A stretch of 64,000 bases of DNA, taken from assembly GCA_029783825.1 (NCBI GenBank), contig JAREIK010001468.1, positions 2,637,761 to 2,701,760 of the forward strand, written 5' to 3'. A model generated the notes under the pieces. It saw only the letters and a list, made by a program, of their open reading frames with translations, ran no database searches and was not told the DNA's origin. Shown in pieces: positions 10,378 through 22,261 of this stretch (the stretch's first letter is position 1; the number at the start of each line of letters is the position of its first letter). The DNA comes from Sapria himalayana (Eukaryota; Streptophyta; Magnoliopsida; Malpighiales; Rafflesiaceae). The position numbers were made by a program, and so were the translations under genes.

Positions 10378-13007
10378 GTGGAAGAAGAATTGCGGGCGGC
10401 AGTTGGCTGTCTGTGAGTCAGGGAATTGCAGAGGACGCCTCTGATCTCGTCTCTGGCTTTGCAACGGTTGGTGATGGAGCAGGCGAATCCAATGACTACT
10501 ATGCCAATGAATACTGGGATTCAGATGAGTATGACGATAATGATGACGTCGGCTACACGAGACGGCCTGTGGAGGATGAGGCATCGTTTGTGGCTAACGA
10601 AATTGATTGCCCGAGCGACAACGAAAGAACAACAGGGTGCGAGAGTGATCCCCCGCCGCCACACGGACACGGAAGAGCGCCCGCAAAGATCGAAGATGAT
10701 GAGAGGTCATATGGCGAGGAGGAATCGTACTTTTCCGGCGAGCAGAAGCACCCACAGACCAGAACCATCAAAGAACACGCTCTCGCTCCTGGTGCTCCGT
10801 TTCTGGACGTGAACGTGGAACCACTCTGGCAGGGGCTCGTGGCTCAGACCAGCCAGCCGACTGCACCGGGCGGTGATGGAAACAGGAACCACCTGAACCA
10901 CGTCTGCTTCGAAGATGATCATCACGGCTCTGTTAGGTCAATCGGCGTCGGCGTGAACAGCGATGCTGCCGATATTGGCAGCGAGAGATGGGCCAGCAGT
11001 GTTGCCGGAGGCAGCAGCGAGGGCGATCTGGACTATTTCTGCGGCCACGACGCTGTGATTGGTGGATCTGGATTCTATCATCACGACCCAGATGCGAAGC
11101 GCAATAAGAGTGAGAGTAAGCATCATCAACAGCAGCTTCCAGGTGACAGCGTCCAGTGTGCCAGAGCAGAAGACCCAACTGGCAGAGATTACTCATTTCT
11201 CCCTTTGCTGAGGGAGACCCACTTGGCCGACAGCACGCCCAAGGAGGAGGAGGAGGAGGAGGAGGAGGGGGAGGTTGAAGATGAAGAGGCAGCTGCCATT
11301 CAGGAGCAAGCAAGGCAGATCAAATATGAAGAAGATGAATTTGAGACGTTCAACCTGAAGATCGTGCACAGGAAAAACAGGTAGGTAGGGTCAGATCTGT
11401 TGTTTGTTGCTTGTTTTGCTTCCGTGACAGAGGCTGCTTCATGTTTGTGCTGCGCAGAACGGGCTTTGAGGAGGAGAAAAATTTTAATGTCGTGTTGAAC
11501 TCTGTGATTGCTGGACGGTACCATGTGACAGAGTACCTTGGATCAGCCGCGTTCAGCAAGGCTATACAAGCGCATGACCTATACACAGGCATGGATGTGT
11601 GCGTGAAGATCATAAAGAACAACAAGGACTTCTTTGATCAGAGCCTCGATGAAATCAAGCTTCTCAAGCATGTCAACAAGCATGATCCCCATGACAAATA
11701 CCACATCCTCCGGCTCTATGATTACTTCTATTATCGGGTAAGTGAAAAAGATGACATTTTTTGGTCGTTCTGCCTCTGTCGCGACAGTGTGAGCAGCAAC
11801 CTGTTCTGTTCGTTTTTGCAGGAGCATTTGTTGATGGTGTGCGAGCTCCTGAAAGCGAACCTGTATGAGTTCCACAAGTTCAACAGGGAATCAGGGGGAG
11901 AAGTTTATTTCACCATGCCAAGGCTGCAGGTCTGTTGTTGTTTCTGTCGTGTCTGTGTGACCCACATTTTGGTTTTGTGTGTGCGTGGATGCTTACGCTT
12001 CCATCTGATGGTGCGCCTGGGCTTGTTTGTGTTGTGTGCGCTCCTCTTGCAGTCCATCACTGTTCAGTGCCTCGAGGCGCTTCATTTTTTGCATGGCCTT
12101 GGTCTCATTCACTGTGACTTGAAGCCAGAGAATATATTGGTCAAGAGCTACAGCAGATGTGAAGTGAAAGTGATTGATCTTGGGAGTAGCTGTTTCGAAA
12201 CAGACCACCTGTGCTCCTACGTGCAGTCCAGATCTTATCGTGCACCCGAAGTCATCCTGGGTCTTTCTTATGATCAAAAAATAGATATTTGGTCGCTAGG
12301 CTGCATCTTGGCCGAGCTTTGCACAGGAAATGTATGCTCTCTCTCTCTCTCTCTCTAACTTCTCTCTCTCTCTCTAAATCTATCTGAAACATAAACCTAG
12401 CCTCACATGTTTTTTGTTGTTGGTTGAAGTTATGTTTCAAAATGACTCGCCCTCTCAAATTCTCTCTCTACCTCTCTCATTATCACCACCTTTAACTCTC
12501 TCTCTCTCTATCTAAAACATAAACTTAGCCTCTAGCTTGTATTTTTGGTGGTGGTTCAGGTGCTGTTTCAAAATGATTCGCCGGCAACACTGTTGTGCCG
12601 TGTGATAGGCATTATAGGACCGATAGATAGCGCCATGCTAGCTTGTGGCAGAGATACCCAGAAATATTTCACGAAAAATCACATGCTTTATGAGCGAAAT
12701 CAGGTAGTTTGTTTTGGAAAGTCGACTGAAACTGGTAAGTTTTCCTGCAAATAAATAAGTTGCCTGTTCTGAGACTTTCCTTTTTTTTTTTCCCTTCTTC
12801 CCGTCCGTTCGATTTCAGGAGAGCAACAAACTGGAGTACCTGATCCCAAAAAGAACATCGCTGAGACATAGATTGCCGATGGGCGACCAAGGCTTCATTG
12901 ATTTTGTCTCTCATCTGCTTGAAATCAACCCCAAGAAGCGCCCTTCTGCTTCTCGAGCTCTGTCACACCCTTGGCTTTCTTTCCCTTACGACCCCATCTC
13001 ACCTTAG
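10378..13007 (+). CDS. DYRKP: plant-specific DYRK protein kinase (DYRKP), partial 5'
   Basis: Six exons: 10378-11380, 11458-11737, 11822-11929, 12053-12331, 12560-12703 and 12819-13007, stop TAG. All introns are GT-AG with matching phase. The N-terminal part includes GGRRIAGGSWLS, EYWDSDEYDD, HGSVRSIGVG and an acidic run (11239-11272), as in plant DYRKP proteins. The kinase domain begins near 11510: YLGSAAFSKA (P-loop), VCVKII lysine, HCDLKPEN catalytic loop (about 12110), DLGSSCF, SYVQSRSYRAPE activation segment, DIWSLGCILAELCTGN, ending HPWLSFPYDP. Activation-loop YxY is reduced to CSY, keeping only the second tyrosine. DYRKs autophosphorylate on tyrosine and phosphorylate Ser/Thr; the Chlamydomonas member affects starch and oil storage. 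The first exon opens at a CAG acceptor. About 666 residues are present against, as I recall, over 1000 in the family, so N-terminal exons lie beyond the window or are lost. The central region also looks shorter than in relatives. Confidence 0.93.
12332..12559 (+). repeat. intron with duplicated 3' splice region and CT tracts
   Basis: This DYRKP intron contains two related ~85-bp segments, 12366-12452 and 12495-12583. Each has a CT run, then ATCTA-CT-AAACATAAAC, TAGCCT, a T-rich stretch, GGTT, then the exon-like TTTCAAAATGA-TCGCC. The second copy includes the true acceptor (CAG at 12557-12559) and the start of the exon. In the first copy the matching position reads AAG, so the decoy acceptor is disabled. 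Confidence 0.75.
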
Positions 13008-13370
13008 TTACCTGCTCTGCCATCTTCCTCTTCTTCTACTGCTGCCCCTTATTCTAATTCATCATTAGTGGCGTTGGAGATGGAGAGAAATGAAAGTAGG
13101 GGAGGGAATCAGCCTGTATTGTATATTCTCTGTGATGATGATTCTTTTAGCCTAACTAGTCATATTTATGTTTAAAAGGCTTTGTTTTGTGCCATGCAAG
13201 TGTGCGTGCGTGTGTGTGTGCGTGCGTATATATAGTAGTATATCCATATAGCAGCAGTATTTCAAACTGGCAAGATACCACAAATGAATTTCAGAGAAAT
13301 GTAAGCAGTAATGCAAGATGAAGATTAAAAAAAAAAGAAAAGAAAAAAAAAAACATCTGTTTGAGCTTTT
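13008..13370. other. 3' ends of two convergent genes
   Basis: The 363 bp hold the 3' untranslated regions of the kinase gene (+) and the BTF3 gene (-). A GT/CGTG microsatellite runs at about 13200-13225 and an A-rich tract at 13327-13352. No further gene was seen. Confidence 0.6.
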
Positions 13371-14004
13371 CTAAGCAGCAACAGGGTGGTTCTCTTCGGC
13401 TACAGCTTCAAAAGTCTCACCGGCCACTAGCTCTGGGACCTCGTCATCATCATCTTTGACCCTCAAATCTGCGGCAGGTACCTGGCTCTGAATCTGCTCT
13501 GCTAATTTCTTCAGATTGTCTAGCTTGTCAGGTGCTACTGGAGAAGAAAACAATGAGTGACAGTGGCAAAGAAAGATGGGTTCGCTGCACATTCATGAGA
13601 TGCATACCAAATTGGCCAAGAACTTGTGGGAAAACATCCTGAAGCTCTGAAAACGTGATGAACAGCAAAACGAGTCATGAAAATGCACATCTGTGTATCA
13701 GAATAATGAAGAAGATATGATGGGCACGTACTGGAGACCTGGTAAGAACCACTGATAACCCACGTGTTGGCTGCAATGGATGCCTGAACTGAAGAGAGAG
13801 AATTGGGTCGATGAATTGCTCAAGAAGAGGTTTCAATAACTAGGCCATTTCTTACCCTTGGGGCTCAAGAAGTGAGTGACTGAGTCATCATGAAATATAT
13901 TAACTTCGTCAATGGAAGGAATGGAGTTTACTCCTATTCTCTTCAGGGTGGTCTGAAGCTTTTTCTCATCTGTCATGTTCGACCTGTGCACCGCCTTCTT
14001 CTTC
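13371..14004 (-). CDS. BTF3: BTF3 / NAC-beta, coding exons 2-5
   Basis: On minus: exon 2 14004-13856, exon 3 13788-13732, exon 4 13646-13608, exon 5 13537-13371 (stop TAG), all GT-AG. With exon 1 at 30058-30125 the coding sequence is 480 nt, 159 residues, with no stop. Exon 2 opens RKKKAVHRSN and carries LQTTLKRIGVNSIPSIDEVN of the NAC domain. Exon 3 gives VQASIAANTWVISG, exon 4 KLQDVFPQVLGQF, exon 5 APDKLDNLKKLAEQIQ then an acidic tail DDDDEVPELV. The family is the beta subunit of the nascent-polypeptide-associated complex, which binds ribosomes and shields emerging chains; BTF3 was also named as a basal transcription factor. Length and motif order are normal for plants. It converges on the kinase gene. 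Confidence 0.95.
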
Positions 14005-14069
14005 CTGCACCACAAAACCCACGAGGCTATCATTGCTGCAATTCAATGTGATCCACAAAGGGCACTTCT

Positions 14070-15190
14070 ATCACTAAACTTTCATATCCAACATGTATAG
14101 AGCACAAGTGTCTTCATCTAAGAACGATAAATCGAGACTTTTCAGACACATACTCATATTTTTCAGGAGCATGACTGACATATATTTGAGAAACAAGAGG
14201 TATTGATTTAGTACGATGGCAAATATCTTCACCAAATAGCAATAAATCTTAAGTTGGAGACTCTTTAAGCACATGACTCATGATTATCAAGAGCATGACT
14301 GATACACATTTGAGAAGCAAGAGGTATTGATTTAGTACGATGACAAGTATCTTCATCCAAGAGCGATAAATCTTAAGTTGGAGACTCTTTAAGCACATAA
14401 CTCATGATTATCAAGAGCATGACTGATACACATTTGAGAAGCAAGAGGTATTGATTTAGTACGATGACAAGTATCTTCATCCAAGAGCGATAAATCTTAA
14501 GTTGGAGACTCTTTAAGCACATAACTCATGATTATCAAGAGCATGACTGATACACATTTGAGAAGCAAGAGGTATTGATTTAGTACGATGACAAGTATCT
14601 TCATCCAAGGGCGATAAATCTTAAGTTGGAGACTCTTTAAGCACATAACTCATGATTATCAAGAGCATGACTAATACACATTTGAGAAGCAAGAGGTATT
14701 GATTTAGTACGATGACAAGTATCTTCATCCAAGGGCGATAAATCTTAAGTTGGAGACTCTTTAAGCACATAACTCATGATTATCAAGAGCATGACTAATA
14801 CACATTTGAGAAGCAAGAGGTATTGATTTAGTACGATGACAAGTATCTTCATCCAAGAGCGATAAATCTTAAGTTGAAGACTCTTTAAGCACATAACTCA
14901 TGATTATCAAGAGCATGACTGAAATACATTCGAGAAGCAAGAAGTATGATTTAGTACGATGACAAGTCTTTTTATCCAAAAGTAATAAATCTTAAGTTTG
15001 GGACTCTTCAAACATATACTCAAGATATTTTCCGTAGCATGACTGATACACATTTGAGAAGCAAGAGGTATTGATTTAATACAATGAATCACAAGTATCT
15101 TAATGCAAGAGTGGTAAATCTCAGATTCAAGACTCTTCGGGACCAAAAACAAAGTAATTAAAAAAGAAGCCATATTTCTCAAAATTTTAA
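14070..15190. repeat. 124-bp minisatellite, about eight units
   Basis: GATTATCAAGAGCATGACT starts at 14282, 14406, 14530, 14654, 14778 and 14902, exactly 124 bp apart, with few differences among the central units. A diverged unit precedes (around 14158) and another follows (around 15022-15140). Each unit contains GATAAATCTTAAGTTGGAG. The array lies within the long BTF3 intron, beginning about 65 bp upstream of exon 2. Open frames on minus across it just translate the repeat. Confidence 0.92.
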
Positions 15191-16040
15191 AAAAATATGT
15201 CAGACTCAAAAAAATTAAATTTTGATACATTGAAATGCAGCAAAATGATTTTAACCCTGAAATTTAAAAAAAAATTTAAATCTCAAATTTCAAAATCAAA
15301 ATTATTATTCCTAATTGAGAAGCCATTTTTGCAATAATAAATTATTTTTCATAATACAAAAAATTATTCAATGTAGCTGCAGCAATTCAAACCTACAACA
15401 TTTTTACACAAAAATCATTTAACAATGGATGAAATACACATACACACAAACACACACTCACACATAAATATATCATAGAAAACATTATACATATACAAAT
15501 CTATAAATATATTTATAAATAAATAAATATATAATCTAATATAAACATATATAATAATAACATATATATTATCCATTGCTAAAATATTTGATGATTGTGA
15601 TTGGTTGGATGTGGGCGTTAACATTGCAATAAAGATTCTGGGTTCAAACTATCACGACTACACTTAAAGATTACATTGTTTAAAATATTCAATTTTCTTT
15701 CGGAAAAGCAATTTTCAAATTTGGAACATCAATTTTCTAATTAAAAAATAATGATTTGCAAATTTGAAAACTGAGATTTAATTTTTTTTAACTTTTAGGG
15801 GCGAAGGCATATCAATGCATTTTAGTATACTATAAATTTAATAATTTGAAACTTAGCAAGTTGTCTAAGAACCATATAGGAGCCAACTAAGTGCCAAATA
15901 AGAGTTTAGCGAGAAGACTATAACCATGACAATATGCACTTATGTGTAATACATAATATGTAAGTATATACAAACACAATAATGATCAACATATGAAATC
16001 AGCATCAAGTATGTTAAATTCCAAAGATATCTGATACATA
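15191..16040. other. AT-rich intron DNA
   Basis: No gene seen. The stretch contains a CA-rich and TA-rich patch at about 15440-15560 and imperfect inverted A/T-rich segments, for example 'AAATTTCAAAATCAAAATTATTATTCC' related phrases near 15290 and 15725. Otherwise unremarkable. Confidence 0.35.
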
Positions 16041-17400
16041 GCAAATTATTTTAAGACTATTAACTTACATAGACTATAAAATTCTTAATATTTATTAGAT
16101 ATTCCCATATATTTTAATGAATTTTGAATTTATTCTAAATAGTGAAAATATTTTTAGTTCATATTATACTATTAAGTTTATTATGTAATATATATATCTA
16201 ACATAAAAAATCTTATCTATGTAACCCTCTTTGATGATTTTAATAAATATAGTTATTATGACACTATCATTTAAAATATTATCAAATATTATATTATATA
16301 TTTTATTTTATACTTTATATTTCATAAGACTTGAAAAACTCTCATATATCAAAGTGATCATGAAAATACAAGATCTAATATAATGAATTATTAATTATAT
16401 ATTAAATTTATAATTTTTTATTATATCAATCATACATATTAATCTAGGAATCCTACCTATATTATTTTTAATAAATTTCAAATTTATTCAAAAAAAAAAT
16501 AAAAGAAATTAGTTTAACTCTATGCTACTAAGTTTATTATATGAGACATATATCTAACATAAAAAATTCCAAGTAGAAAATGCTTTATGATAATTTTTAT
16601 AAATATACTTATTATGATACTACTATTCAAAGTATTATATTATATATTTTATTTTGTATCTCATACTTTTAAAAAACTATCACAATACTCTCATATATAA
16701 CAACATACTCATCATGAAGATATAAAAACTCACAAAATCCAATATTATTTTACTTAGTTTTCAATTAAATCAAAGTAGATAATGATACATTTAAAAAAAA
16801 TATTATCATGATTAATTCATATATCTAAAATCATTGATATCACCCTACTATGTTTTTCAAGTTCATTAATTATTAATTATTTATCAAATTTATTATTTTT
16901 TATTATATCAATCCTATAAGCCTATCTAGAAATCCTATGATAAGTGAGTGATTATATTTATACATATAAATTGTCTATTATCTTTTGTAAATTTAGATAG
17001 AAAATTTATGCTAACAACCAACCTAGCAATATCTTCCAGTACAGACTTATGATAAATAAATCAAAAATTGATTAAAACTCAATAACTTTACTACTAAATT
17101 GGGTTTGCCTAATATCTAATATATCATATTTTTAATGTATAATTTAGCATACCTCCTAATATGTCTAATCTCACTATTAATTTTGTAATTATAATTTTTG
17201 TTACAAAATAAATATATTGCATTAAATCTTCTTTAAATTATTTTTATATTTTTTAAAGTTATTTTAAAATGAGTCCAAGTTTCAGATATTCATTTATGAA
17301 TCCTAATTTTTTAATTGTTTAGTCTAATATATGACTAAGAGACAATCAGTCTCACACATTCAATCTAACTATCATTATCTACATCAAAATCACAAATACT
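16040..17400 (-). mobile_element. heavily decayed hAT relic, perhaps two overlapping copies
   Basis: Read on minus, 17090-17290 resembles the N-terminal transposase region of the 5212-8902 element (AAATTGGGTTTGCCTAAT-, 'GATGTATTAAATC' type words). Around 16190-16370 it resembles the core region (TCTAACATAAAAAATC, then AATAAATATAGTTATTATGAC). The core phrase recurs at 16550-16680, so the core seems duplicated. No open frame survives. No terminal repeats were found. Confidence 0.5.
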
Positions 17401-17421
17401 AAATTACAAACATATTCAACT

Positions 17422-18376
17422 TAGAGGTATTAAACAGGCTGGGTTGGCGTGCCATGCCTGGCACGATTCCGTGTGCAAGTCCAGCATGGACCAAATCCAC
17501 CTGAGTTTGGGTCGGGTCGGGCCTTTTTTTAGGGAATTATGGTTTCAGGCACCACCCTTCGCCCATCAGGCATGCCGAGCCATCGACCATTGGGGGTCAC
17601 CGGGTCATTCCTTCATCAGGTGTCGCTCGGTACGTGATCACTCATGTCGTGCCCATGTACTAGGCATCCATGTCATGCCTTGCACAACATGCGGACTGAA
17701 TACCCTAGCCACGGCATGGCAAGATTCATGCAAAGGGTGCATCCAAAACATGCTCTGAAGCACGTTACTGTAGCATGTTGGGCCAAGCACGCTTGAATCG
17801 TGTCCGGCTTCGAGCCGGGCCTAGGCTACCCAGCCTCGCGCTAGTACGCACGTCTATCACCTTTTTCAGTTCAGCTTGATTGGAATCGATTCTATGATTG
17901 AATAGCAGAAGTGCTAAACTTAGTAGTTGAAACTCAGAGAGAGAGCATGGAAGTAGGGGAGGGGACTCTATCATATCATTTTTTTGCCAAGAGAAGAAAG
18001 TTAAAAATCGACCATCACTGAGAATGTAGAAGAATGGCTCACTTGTGACAGTAAGGAAAAATCACTAATAGTTTACCAATACAAATATGCAGGGATCATT
18101 CTATTCTCAACGCTCGGGCAGAACAGTGAAGCTGTTAGTAAGAGACTAGGCGATAGAGACCCTATCTCTCATCTTTGGAAAGAATTATCTTTGCCACTTA
18201 AGAGAGTTTCTCTTTCCAAGATTCTCATATCAAAATCTTTATAATGAAAAAAGAAGAATAAGAAAAGACCGTACCGGTGACAACTACTATTCTGGCATAG
18301 AATTCTGAGGCAATAGATTGATTCAGAAAGGGAGAGCCGCACCCGACTACCCGAGCTTTCATCTTTGACACCCCTA
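17422..18376. mobile_element. hAT-type element (955 bp) with foreign-looking interior
   Basis: The left end is TAGAGGTATTAAACAGGC and the right end TTTGACACCCCTA. The flanks ATTCAACT (17414-17421) and ATTCAATT (18377-18384) match at 7 of 8 positions. The left part (to about 17860) is the usual GC-rich terminal DNA. The right part (about 17870-18365) is different in composition and has no similarity to the other hAT copies here; see the separate entry. Confidence 0.8.
17870..18365. other. cargo segment, possibly mitochondrial DNA
   Basis: The segment is of intermediate GC, with phrases such as CGCTCGGGCAGAACAGTGAA and GAGACTAGGCGATAGAGACC. This wording is unlike both the AT-rich surroundings and the hAT ends and reminds me of non-coding plant mitochondrial DNA. 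No gene could be named. It lies wholly between the terminal repeats of the 17422-18376 element. Confidence 0.35.
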
Positions 18377-18384
18377 ATTCAATT

Positions 18385-20906
18385 ATCATAACATTTAAGT
18401 TATGATCATCAAATCTCTTAGCTTTTATCTTCCTCTCTTAGAGAGACACATACCTTGTGTATTATGAAACATACATACTATCCTCCCCCTAGCTCACCAC
18501 TAAAAACACCATCAAAATCTGATTATACTGGTAATATCACATTTTTTCTTCAAAAGACTAATTATAATGGTAATATCATATGCAAGAACCATATCAATCA
18601 TCACTATATGAAAAGTAATAACAAAAAATAATAATATGATACTGACTATTTTTTGTCAAATGAAAAAAAATATTTCAATAATTCATATCTTAATTTTATG
18701 TAAATCTCTTGACTATCAATTTTACCTTAAGCTAATCAACCATCCATATAATTCTAATCTTAGCCGTGTAAATCCACTCACATCCTATTATCAACTTACC
18801 TAGAGATTTCAAAACAAGATCTTATGTATGATCAAAAATAATTATACTTGGTTCATCCAAAATAAGAATTGGACAAAACTTATTCTTGGTTCTATCTATT
18901 AAGCAATCAAATGCTCTAGCAAATATTTTAAAAAAGATCAATTGTCGTAGCCAACGACTCACCTAGGAGAAAATATGAAATTATCCATCTAATATATACT
19001 TTTATATTATGATAATCACGACTAACATTTAACTTTTCCTCTTTAAGATAATCATACCTTATATTAGGTGAGACACTAAACTCATCATCCCAACTCACAC
19101 CATCAGTGGCCCCAACAAAGTCATGATATGATGAGGCACTAGGAGATGTCATACTACTCTCCTCGAATCATCATTCAAAAGTCAAGAAGTAATATTTAAT
19201 ACCTCTCCCAAGTATGTCTCAACCTCATACAAAAAGAGTAAGTTACAACTAGTTTCATTACTCTTGAAGCACACCTCTTGGATCTCTAATTGTCACTGTG
19301 TAGAAAAGTCACTATAATAGTATGAATGATCATTCATACTCTATGAATATGTATATAGTGATAAATACTTTAATTATCCTTTGGTAAATCTCTAAAAAAA
19401 ACTAATAGTACACATTCACCAATGATCTATGTTCACAAAATTATGAATTACTTCCACAACAATTACGAGCATATAAAAATATGAATTCGAACACTTAATT
19501 CCTCATCACAATCAAATATGTTAATATATGCATCGCCTCATTATTTCATTCATTCAATTATGTCAATACTGCATAATGAGTTGCCCGATCTCAATCAATT
19601 AGTCTATATGTCAACAATTATGTAAAACTATCAGATAAATAAAATATTCTCAAAGAATACATATATATAACTGAGGCACTAAGATTTTTACACATGTGAA
19701 AAAAATCAAATATGTCACTAATACTCAAGCCAACCATCATCATAAATAAATCAATAGCTCTATATCAATTATCAACCTAATCTAACTTGATCTTTAGTGG
19801 CTCATTCAACTAGTATCTTACATATCCTTACCCCAAGAAGCAATTCTTCATCAAAGTGACCCACAAGGAAAACATTTTCACCTTAAATTTCTACTAAATA
19901 ATCTCAAATGGTCTATTATTAATTTCCATCATTCTTCTTCAACCAAGAAACAACAATAAAAATACAAAATGTGTGAGCATGCCTCCACAATACATTGCAC
20001 CACAACCATGGTGGTCACTGCAAGATTACACCATAATAACCAAGCACAATTACACCATGGCAATCACTACCTCACAACCTTTGCACACTAAAAGTACTAC
20101 ACCACCACAAGAACCACCACCAACTCACTTTAACACCACGAAGATAGCCTTAGTATGTATATCACCATGCACCTTCTATTATCAAAGTGTCGCAACACCC
20201 CATCACCTCTAATGTCACATTAAAATTAGCTCCAAGATAAAAAGGGCAAAAGAAAGAGAGAAGAAAAAGAAAAAATATAAAAATAACTTATGATTTTATT
20301 AATTCAAAAAATAGATAACATAACACACATGTACTTAAGTTAAGGCAACACAAATATCATGTACAATATGCAGTGAGAAATTTAGATTACACGTACAATG
20401 ATAACCTTAGTTTTAAGATTACATATGCATTTTTTTAATTAACGTTTACTATTATTTTATTTTTATATTTTTTGATGTTGTCTCAAAATTTTATCATAAC
20501 ACTCATAATATTATTATTATGTACATGTTTTTTATTCAAAATCTAAAGATTATTAGACAAAAACAATATTTTGTTGACCGAAACAAGAAAGAAATTAAGC
20601 CAAACTACACAAAAATTAATTCTTTAGTGATCAAGCAAACTCCACCAAGTAATTATTCAGATCGAATGTTACCTAACCTCATTCTAACTCTGGTCAATTC
20701 AAGCATACCAAAGCAACAAAAACCTACTTTCCATTTTCCAAGCATTGGGTTGGGCTAGGTTTTACCCAACATGTTATATGCAAGTTGTGTGGCATGACCA
20801 AGCTAATCTAAATTTATTTTGTATGACACTTCTTTTTGGATTTGTGAGATAGACTTAAACATAGTCATTGTAAATAAAATGCAAAGTTACAAAAATAAAT
20901 TTTTAT
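18385..20906. other. unclassified AT-rich intron DNA
   Basis: No host gene found. A minus frame at 18928-19152 encodes a 74-residue piece (SYHDFVGATDGVSWDDEF) that I do not recognise and that may be an old transposon protein. A short CACCA-rich patch lies at 19970-20190. The stretch is probably decayed retrotransposon DNA, but no LTRs were found. Confidence 0.3.
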
Positions 20907-21172
20907 GAATGACATAGAGGTGTCAACCGGGCCGGGCCGGCTCGTGTCGTGCTTGACCACGGCACCAATCGTGCTCATGTCGTGCCCAGGCCAACCAGGC
21001 CCCGTACCGTGCCTGACCCGGCATGGTTCTGCGGCCAGTGGCACGGCCCACCAGCACGAGACATGTCCCGCACCCCACCCCCACCCCATCATCAGTACCA
21101 TAGTCCATAAAGGATAGGGAAAACACGCGGATATGAGTCCGATTCCACTCCGACCCGAAGGATTGTGTTCAT

Positions 21173-21472
21173 TTGGGACTAGACATCCTTAAGAGATATA
21201 TCAAATTACGCACCAAAAAATATAATGCATTAGATCCTAGAAAAACTCAACTTAACACTATATTTTTTGAGACTGGATCGAGTTCAATCTCAAAATTTAC
21301 ACATTTCATATATCGCAGCGAGTTGTATAGAAAAAGTATAGCCAACCTTATCACATTGATGAATCTTCCGATCAAATTTTCAGAAAATCCAAGGATTGTG
21401 TGCAGGATATATACATATTTTCAGCATGTTTATTGTATGATTCCTAGGTCCACATCTAGAATGATATACTAA
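21173..21472 (+). pseudogene. hAT transposase N-terminal fragment
   Basis: The 99-codon piece contains LDILKRYIKL, a remnant of the zinc-finger end, and FIYRSELYRKSIANLITLMN, matching FIYRSELGREKITKLITTMG of the minus copy at 7727-8134. The stretch downstream (21520-21860) continues with TSNIWTSHNELSYVCLTDYY-like and RRTIRRDLSCQMHVS-like words of the catalytic core, in a different frame. The Copia element interrupts the core shortly afterwards. Confidence 0.7.
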
Positions 21473-21913
21473 AATTTTATAAGTTAGAAAAATAAATAAT
21501 AATTAATAAATTTATGGCATATGACAGAGTAGTATCCGTGACGTCAAATATCTGGACAAGTCATAATGAATTATCTTATGTATGTCTCACTGACTACTAT
21601 GTAGATTCTAACTAGATAATGAATAAAAAAATTTTACGATTTTCTGAAATTCTCCATTCTCATGATAGGTCGGCCTATTTTTGAGTGTATGATAAAAATC
21701 TTTAGAAAATATAAAATTCAAATAAAATTTTTAATATCACATTCGATAACACATTAATAATGAAATAACGATTATATGTTTATTAGGAATATTAGGAGAC
21801 GAACCATTAGGAGAGATCTTTCATGTCAGATGCATGTGTCACGTGATTAACCTGATTGTATAAACAGGTATGAAAGTATGTTCTCCCACGTTGGATAATA
21901 TACATAATGTACT

Positions 21914-22006
21914 TGTAGAATATAAAAGGAAAAAGCCTACATGCAGGAAGCTTAACGCGAAAGAAAATAAACGAAGATTCTCGCTCTCTCTCCTTCTTTG
22001 TTTACA
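21914..22006 (+). repeat. 5' LTR of Copia (93 bp)
   Basis: Begins TGTAGAATATAAAAGG and ends TTGTTTACA. A TATAAAA box sits only 9 bases in, and a CT-rich stretch lies near the end. The pair at 26620-26719 is 100 bp, longer by CT repeats. This is short for an LTR. Confidence 0.93.
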
Positions 22007-22020
22007 TGGTATCAGAGCCA
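22007..22020 (+). promoter_or_regulatory. Copia primer binding site
   Basis: TGGTATCAGAGCCA abuts the 5' LTR and is complementary to the 3' end of plant initiator methionine tRNA, the common primer for Copia elements. Confidence 0.93.
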
Positions 22021-22261
22021 TTCATCTCCTCTGCCTATGGATTTTCGAGCCAGATGCCTTAGGTTTCGTTTCCGCTTCAGTTTCCATTTCGATACTGATT
22101 CGTTGCTGAGAACGGCTTCATCGATCCCGCATCGGAAACACATCGCAGAAGAGTTCTGAATCTTCAGGCTCCTCCTCACCGCCCGAACCTCATCGATACT
22201 GATTCAGTTTCCATTTCCGCTTCAATTTCCTCTCTTAGAACAGGAAATTGAAAGTTTCCAA

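Noticed and set aside
10294..11625. Minus and second plus frames overlapping the kinase exons
   Set aside because: Shadows of the DYRKP coding exons, which have splice sites and family motifs.
14074..15230. Minus frames in the 124-bp array, and the idea of a CRISPR array
   Set aside because: Units are directly adjacent without spacers, 124 bp long, and in a plant intron; the frames just translate the repeat.
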